Of a stretch of DNA of 7,056 nt, positions 3,832-7,056 are shown piece by piece. Source of the stretch: Chloroflexota bacterium (GTDB taxonomy: Bacteria > Chloroflexota > Dehalococcoidia > Lucifugimonadales > JACPCL1); the NCBI GenBank assembly GCA_016210375.1, contig JACQUH010000008.1, positions 1-7,056 on the forward strand, in the 5' to 3' direction. The translations under genes were made by a program, and so were the position numbers. The notes under the pieces were generated by a model, which made no database searches, was not told where the DNA came from, and worked only from the letters and a program-made list of their open reading frames with translations. Each line of letters opens with the position of its first letter. Position 1 is the stretch's first letter.

Positions 3832-6561
3832 CTATTCCTTCTCTCGCGGATAGGGCGGCACGTAGGGGTCAGAGATCTTGTGCACCTTATCCACGGCAAA
3901 GTCACGGCCTGGCCCGTGACAGACGGCGCAGGTCTCTATCCTGCTGGCGCTCCACGGGTCTAATGGGTTCGGGTTGTACGTGTTGATGATGGCGTGAGTG
4001 TTCGCTTTCTGGCTGTCGTGACAGGCGTTGCACGCCAATCGCGATGGCTGGGTCTTCCACGTCCCCGTGGTGTCGGCGCTGTGACACTTCTCGCAGTTGC
4101 GAACGTCCTGCGGGAAGATGGCCTCCGCGAAGAGGTTGGGGTTGCCTGCGTACACGTCCTCCGGGTAATCCAGGTACGCGCCGAAGTGGACGCCATGCAC
4201 GCGCGCCGAGATGGGCTTGGCTCCGTAGCCACCCCACCCGCTGGTGGAGGTGCCGCCCGTCCGCGAGAAGCCCTCACCTGTGCCCGACCGGTTGTAGTCG
4301 TGGCACGCCGTGCAGTAGTCGGTGTCAAAGGGCTCGGCGTGGATTGGTCCCGCATCCAGGTGCCAGATGGTGTTGCCATGACACTCCGTGCAGTTTGTGG
4401 CAACCTTCTTATCTGCCGTCGCCGTACCTACCTGGAAGGTGATCAGGCCGTAGGCGGTCTTGGCCATGTCGGTGAACTTGCCCGCTATGGGCAGTGTGTA
4501 CATGTACACCATGTAGGTGCCAGGCGTCACGTCCGCCACATCGTACAACTGGTAGGTGATGTTGGCAGCGGTGCGGGTTACCGCCGGGTCAGCGTAGGCC
4601 GTCGCGGAGGATTGCTTTCGCAGGTCATTGCCCGCGGTGCTGGCGGCGCCGATGACGACGAAGGGCTCCATGGTGGTGCCCACGGTCTTGCCCACCACCT
4701 TGCCATGCTCAATGAGGTCCAGACCACCAGGCTTCCACCCCATCTTGGTGGTGACGGCGCTGTTGTATATCTCAAACCTGGAGCTCGCGCCCTGGAGGGT
4801 GCTCCTGATGTTTACGCTGCCGGCTGTGTTGTTTGCCGTAACGGTAACGTCCTGCAGGTTAGCCGTGAGCCAGGCAGCGACCTGGTCCGGCGTTTGCAGC
4901 CCCTCTGGGGCTGCCAGGTCCTGCACGGCGCCGCCGTTCACGGCGACCTTGAAGGTGTCGCCAGCGACGAAGGTCCAACCTTTGGTGGGTGCGCCCGACG
5001 CAGCGATGCTGCTGGTGGCCGAGGCGCTGGCCTTGGAGTTGCCGTTCTTGGCGGAGTTGGTCAGCACTGGCTTAGAGTACTGACGCGGGCCGTAGACGAA
5101 CAGGACTGCTGTGGAGAAGTTGGTGGTGTCCACCTTCGTGTGGTCAATGGGGATGCCTTTAGAGTCCTTGACCACGATGGTCACCAACGGCTTCTCGCCG
5201 GCGACGTAGAACTTGCCGTTGGCCGGAGGCGTTAAGGTCAGCGTCACTGGATCTACCAACTGCGTGACTTTGTGGGACAGCGATATCGGTTTGGTAGTCT
5301 GCCCGGCCGTATCGCTCGCGGTGTGGCACGTGGAGCACTTGGAGTCGTCGGCCTGGGGATCGCCCTTATGCGCCACGTAATCCTTGGGCATCGCGGCCAG
5401 CTCTCCGAACCACACATTGTCGTGGCAGGAGGCGCAGGCCAACAGCGTTGGCAGGGTCTTCCAGCGGTCGTCTACATGACAGGTGGAGCAGTTCTTGACA
5501 TTGGCAGGGAAGATGACGCCAGTGTAGTCCCTGAAGAGGCCAGTGGTGGGGTCAGTGTTGATGGGGTTCTGAAGCTCCTCGCCCATGTGAACGCCATGCA
5601 CCCGCTTCACGATCTGGTCGGGGACGCGTGTGCCCTCAAGGGTGTAGGCCGCATACCCATCGTTGTTGTGGCAGGACTTGCAGGTCTGCACGGGGAAGGT
5701 GTCAATGGACGGGGTACCATAGGGGCTTCGTCCTGGGTCTACATGGGCGAAGTAGAACTGGCCGCTTTGCGCGCCCAGGTGACAGGTAGCGCACTTCTCC
5801 TTCGCCACGATTTGCTTCTCTACGGTCGCCGTCCCGAGCTGGAAGTCCGCCAGCACAAAGGTCTGGTTGACGGGCGGGTCGCCCTTCTTGACAGCGCGCA
5901 CGGAGGCGGTATAGGTGCCTGGGATCTCGTTGGTGACCGGCTGAAGGGCATACGTCAGGACATTCCCCTTCACCTGGATGTTGGCATCTGCCTTATCCAG
6001 GAGGTTGATGTAGTGGTGGGGGGTCTTGGTGCGGTCCGTGGTTGCGTTGAGCAATTTCGCGGCGGTGACCGTCTTATTCGTCTCCTGGGGGCCATACATG
6101 TAGAGGCCGAGGGTGGCAAAGTCATCACTGGCGAGAGCGGCGCCGAACGCGTCGTTGAGGGTCACGGTGACCGTGGCTTTCTCGCCGGCCACGAGATGCG
6201 TCCCGTTGGCGGGTTTGGAGAGGGCCATGGACACTTTCATCCCCGTTTCAAACCCTGGTGCATAAGGACCTTGTGGTCCCTGGGCGCCTTGAGGACCCGT
6301 GGCGCCGACATCGCCTCGGAGTCCCTGGATCCCGGCTGCGCCGGTGTCGCCTTTGGGGCCTTGAAGCCCTGCTACGCCGGCGTCGCCCTTGGGGCCCTGG
6401 GGGCCGGCTGCCCCTACATCGCCCTTGGCTCCTTCAGGCCCAGTCAGTCCCTGGGCGCCTTCACAAGCTACCAAGAAGAGCGATAGGAGGAGAGGAACGA
6501 GGAGAAGCGGGACTGGTGAGAGGGAGAGCGAGGGACGTGGGAACCGAATGGACGGTAGCAT
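3832..6561 (-). CDS. OmcA/MtrC-type decaheme c-type cytochrome lipoprotein with collagen-like stalk
   Basis: 909-residue surface lipoprotein, probably moving electrons to extracellular acceptors such as metal oxides. A hydrophobic signal segment (residues 15-32) ends in lipobox LVAC with C33 as the lipidated residue. Residues 35-100 are 22 uninterrupted Gly-X-Y triplets. Two modules follow. Beta domain 1 is about 108-250, with CXXCH motifs at C257, C294, C358, C376 and C409. Beta domain 2 is about 439-715, with motifs at C724, C750, C823, C844 and C878. Ten hemes in a beta/pentaheme/beta/pentaheme order is the layout of MtrC, OmcA and MtrF. HGVHMG (322-327) and HGVHFG (789-794) may supply distal histidines. 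Beta domain 2 carries an extra insert of about 130 residues. The ATG at 6561 is preceded by AAGGGGG, supporting the start. The gene stands alone here and converges on the TIR gene. The electron acceptor and partners cannot be read from the window. Confidence 0.93.
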   Translation of the reverse strand: MLPSIRFPRPSLSLSPVPLLLVPLLLSLFLVACEGAQGLTGPEGAKGDVGAAGPQGPKGDAGVAGLQGPKGDTGAAGIQGLRGDVGATGPQGAQGPQGPYAPGFETGMKVSMALSKPANGTHLVAGEKATVTVTLNDAFGAALASDDFATLGLYMYGPQETNKTVTAAKLLNATTDRTKTPHHYINLLDKADANIQVKGNVLTYALQPVTNEIPGTYTASVRAVKKGDPPVNQTFVLADFQLGTATVEKQIVAKEKCATCHLGAQSGQFYFAHVDPGRSPYGTPSIDTFPVQTCKSCHNNDGYAAYTLEGTRVPDQIVKRVHGVHMGEELQNPINTDPTTGLFRDYTGVIFPANVKNCSTCHVDDRWKTLPTLLACASCHDNVWFGELAAMPKDYVAHKGDPQADDSKCSTCHTASDTAGQTTKPISLSHKVTQLVDPVTLTLTPPANGKFYVAGEKPLVTIVVKDSKGIPIDHTKVDTTNFSTAVLFVYGPRQYSKPVLTNSAKNGNSKASASATSSIAASGAPTKGWTFVAGDTFKVAVNGGAVQDLAAPEGLQTPDQVAAWLTANLQDVTVTANNTAGSVNIRSTLQGASSRFEIYNSAVTTKMGWKPGGLDLIEHGKVVGKTVGTTMEPFVVIGAASTAGNDLRKQSSATAYADPAVTRTAANITYQLYDVADVTPGTYMVYMYTLPIAGKFTDMAKTAYGLITFQVGTATADKKVATNCTECHGNTIWHLDAGPIHAEPFDTDYCTACHDYNRSGTGEGFSRTGGTSTSGWGGYGAKPISARVHGVHFGAYLDYPEDVYAGNPNLFAEAIFPQDVRNCEKCHSADTTGTWKTQPSRLACNACHDSQKANTHAIINTYNPNPLDPWSASRIETCAVCHGPGRDFAVDKVHKISDPYVPPYPREKE
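6280..6423 (-). repeat. 36-bp tandem repeat encoding the collagen-like segment
   Basis: Within the cytochrome gene, four consecutive 12-residue units (residues 47-94) follow the pattern GDxGxxGxQGxx: GDVGAAGPQGPK, GDAGVAGLQGPK, GDTGAAGIQGLR and GDVGATGPQGAQ. The underlying DNA therefore repeats every 36 bp, with substitutions between units. Such arrays can change copy number by slippage, so stalk length may vary among strains. Confidence 0.85.
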
Positions 6562-6763
6562 AGCACCCCCTTCGGAGACGGGTTTTTGACCAGCGCACAG
6601 CTACGAGGCGTCCGGCGAACCAGCGATTGTGCGCTAGTTCACAACATCAATCCACATTAACACATAATCAAGCTTCGCTTCAAGATTCAATTTCACCAAA
6701 TATTGTTGGAACTTCCGGAGGAGAGCTCCGCGGCATGTCCCGTGAGGATTGGGACTTGCCAAA
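6562..6763. other. Upstream region of the cytochrome gene with leader inverted repeat
   Basis: No gene is visible here. Closest to the start is the ribosome site (AAGGGGG on the minus strand, 6566-6572). An exact 8-bp inverted repeat, AGCGCACA (6592-6599) and TGTGCGCT (6628-6635), encloses 28 bases and would form a hairpin in the leader about 30-75 bases before the ATG. Beyond it, 6636-6712 is AT-rich and is the most likely promoter site, but no convincing -35/-10 pair can be fixed. Known riboswitch consensus text was not recognised. Confidence 0.45.
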
Positions 6764-6798
6764 AGTGGCCCGCCCCGACTGAATCGGAGCGGGCCACT
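6764..6798 (-). terminator. Strong hairpin, possible intrinsic terminator on the minus strand
   Basis: The arms at 6764-6778 and 6784-6798 pair in 14 of 15 positions around a five-base loop (one mismatch, 6774/6788). Read on the minus strand the stem is followed by TTTTGG, a short T-run; on the plus strand no T-run follows. It could end a transcript entering from the right before the cytochrome promoter, but no gene end is seen just upstream, so it may instead be an intergenic palindrome like those to its right. Confidence 0.45.
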
Positions 6799-6899
6799 GT
6801 GCGGCGGTCCCTTTGCTCGCTTGCTAAGCAGCTATCTCAAAATGGCTTTCTGCACCCCAGGCTGAGGGTCTTTGAGTAATTATGATGCCAATGAGACCC

Positions 6900-6968
6900 G
6901 ACCTCTCCCCCTGTAGTCCCCTCTCCGCAACGGAGAGGGGACAGCGACGAAGGCACAGAGGAGAGGTC
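6900..6968. repeat. Nested inverted repeat (cruciform-like)
   Basis: An inner perfect 12-bp stem, GTCCCCTCTCCG (6916-6927) with CGGAGAGGGGAC (6931-6942), has a three-base CAA loop. It sits inside an outer 9-bp inverted repeat, GACCTCTCC (6900-6908) with GGAGAGGTC (6960-6968). The related CTCTCC/GGAGAG words in both layers suggest a dispersed palindromic element. No T-run follows, so it is not an obvious terminator. Confidence 0.7.
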
Positions 6969-7028
6969 TATTTTCGTAGGAATGACAAACCCCCGACGCT
7001 GTCTTCGTAGCCATCATGTCCACGATGC

Positions 7029-7056
7029 GTAGGGGCGCAAGGCCTTGCGCCCCTAC
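7029..7056. repeat. 28-bp perfect palindrome at the window edge
   Basis: GTAGGGGCGCAAGG (7029-7042) is followed directly by its exact reverse complement CCTTGCGCCCCTAC (7043-7056). Because the second arm ends with the window, the palindrome may be longer. GTAGGGGC-type palindromes of this kind are, from memory, frequent between genes in some Chloroflexota; that is recall, not a search result. Confidence 0.75.

Larger units (their letters stand above)
6799..7056. other. Non-coding stretch with palindromic elements, no gene seen
   Basis: No credible coding frame or tRNA was found. A minus-strand frame runs open until TAG at about 6828-6830 but passes through the palindrome at 6916-6942 and has no start or ribosome site, so I do not call it. 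The identifiable content is the palindromes listed separately. The stretch looks like intergenic DNA at the edge of another locus beyond 7056. Confidence 0.5.

Noticed and set aside
3994..5235. Long plus-strand frame inside the cytochrome gene
   Set aside because: It is the antisense shadow of the decaheme cytochrome. The minus-strand product has ten CXXCH motifs and a lipobox, whereas this frame has no recognisable domain.
5272..6486. Long plus-strand frame with Gly- and Val-rich text opposite the cytochrome N-terminal half
   Set aside because: Antisense shadow created by the GC-rich coding strand; no domain and no ribosome site.
6716..6760. Minus-strand text GGGACATGCCGCGG, reminiscent of the T-box GGTGGNACCGCG element
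   Set aside because: The core bases differ from the T-box consensus, no specifier stem is visible, and the downstream gene is a cytochrome rather than an amino-acid gene.
6826..6960. Minus-strand open stretch ending in ESHFEIAA before a TAG
   Set aside because: It passes through the perfect 12-bp palindrome, has no start codon or ribosome site in view, and matches no family I know; more likely repeat-derived text.

Overview
This roughly 7 kb window is mostly GC-rich and bacterial. It probably comes from a Chloroflexota genome, perhaps a Dehalococcoidia-type lineage. That guess rests on recall of how the prolyl-tRNA synthetase N-terminus reads and on the GC-rich palindromes and GGCATAG heptamer repeats in the spacers. 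No marker in the window proves it.

Layout from left to right: (1) 1-493, minus strand, the first 164 codons of prolyl-tRNA synthetase (proS), cut by the window edge. (2) A spacer of about 220 bp with degenerate GGCATAG-type heptamers, then a promoter overlapped by inverted repeats. This drives a plus-strand vapBC-type toxin-antitoxin pair (714-968 and 946-1392, overlapping by 23 bp). (3) Four tandem heptamers, then a plus-strand polytopic membrane protein with an HExxH motif, an M50B-like metallopeptidase relative (about 1431-2297). (4) A visibly more AT-rich plus-strand gene (2386-3528) with a C-terminal TIR domain and an unfamiliar N-terminal half that ends in a Cys/His cluster. This is a candidate stand-alone defence or NAD-signalling effector. 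(5) A convergent spacer (3529-3831) with a possible decayed membrane-protein fragment and a perfect 17-bp inverted repeat. (6) A large minus-strand gene (3832-6561) for a lipoprotein decaheme c-type cytochrome of OmcA/MtrC architecture: lipobox, 22 Gly-X-Y collagen-like triplets, then two beta-domain plus pentaheme modules. (7) 6562-7056, a non-coding upstream region with an inverted repeat in the cytochrome leader, a terminator-like hairpin, a nested palindrome and a 28-bp perfect palindrome at the window edge.

The genes do not form one operon. proS is housekeeping. vapBC, the M50-like gene and the TIR gene form a same-strand accessory block separated by repeats and by composition changes. 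The cytochrome faces them and stands alone here; any partner genes for extracellular electron transfer would lie beyond the right edge. The most interesting items are the collagen-stalked decaheme cytochrome, with an extra inserted domain in its second half, and the TIR protein with its unrecognised putative metal-binding N-terminal region.
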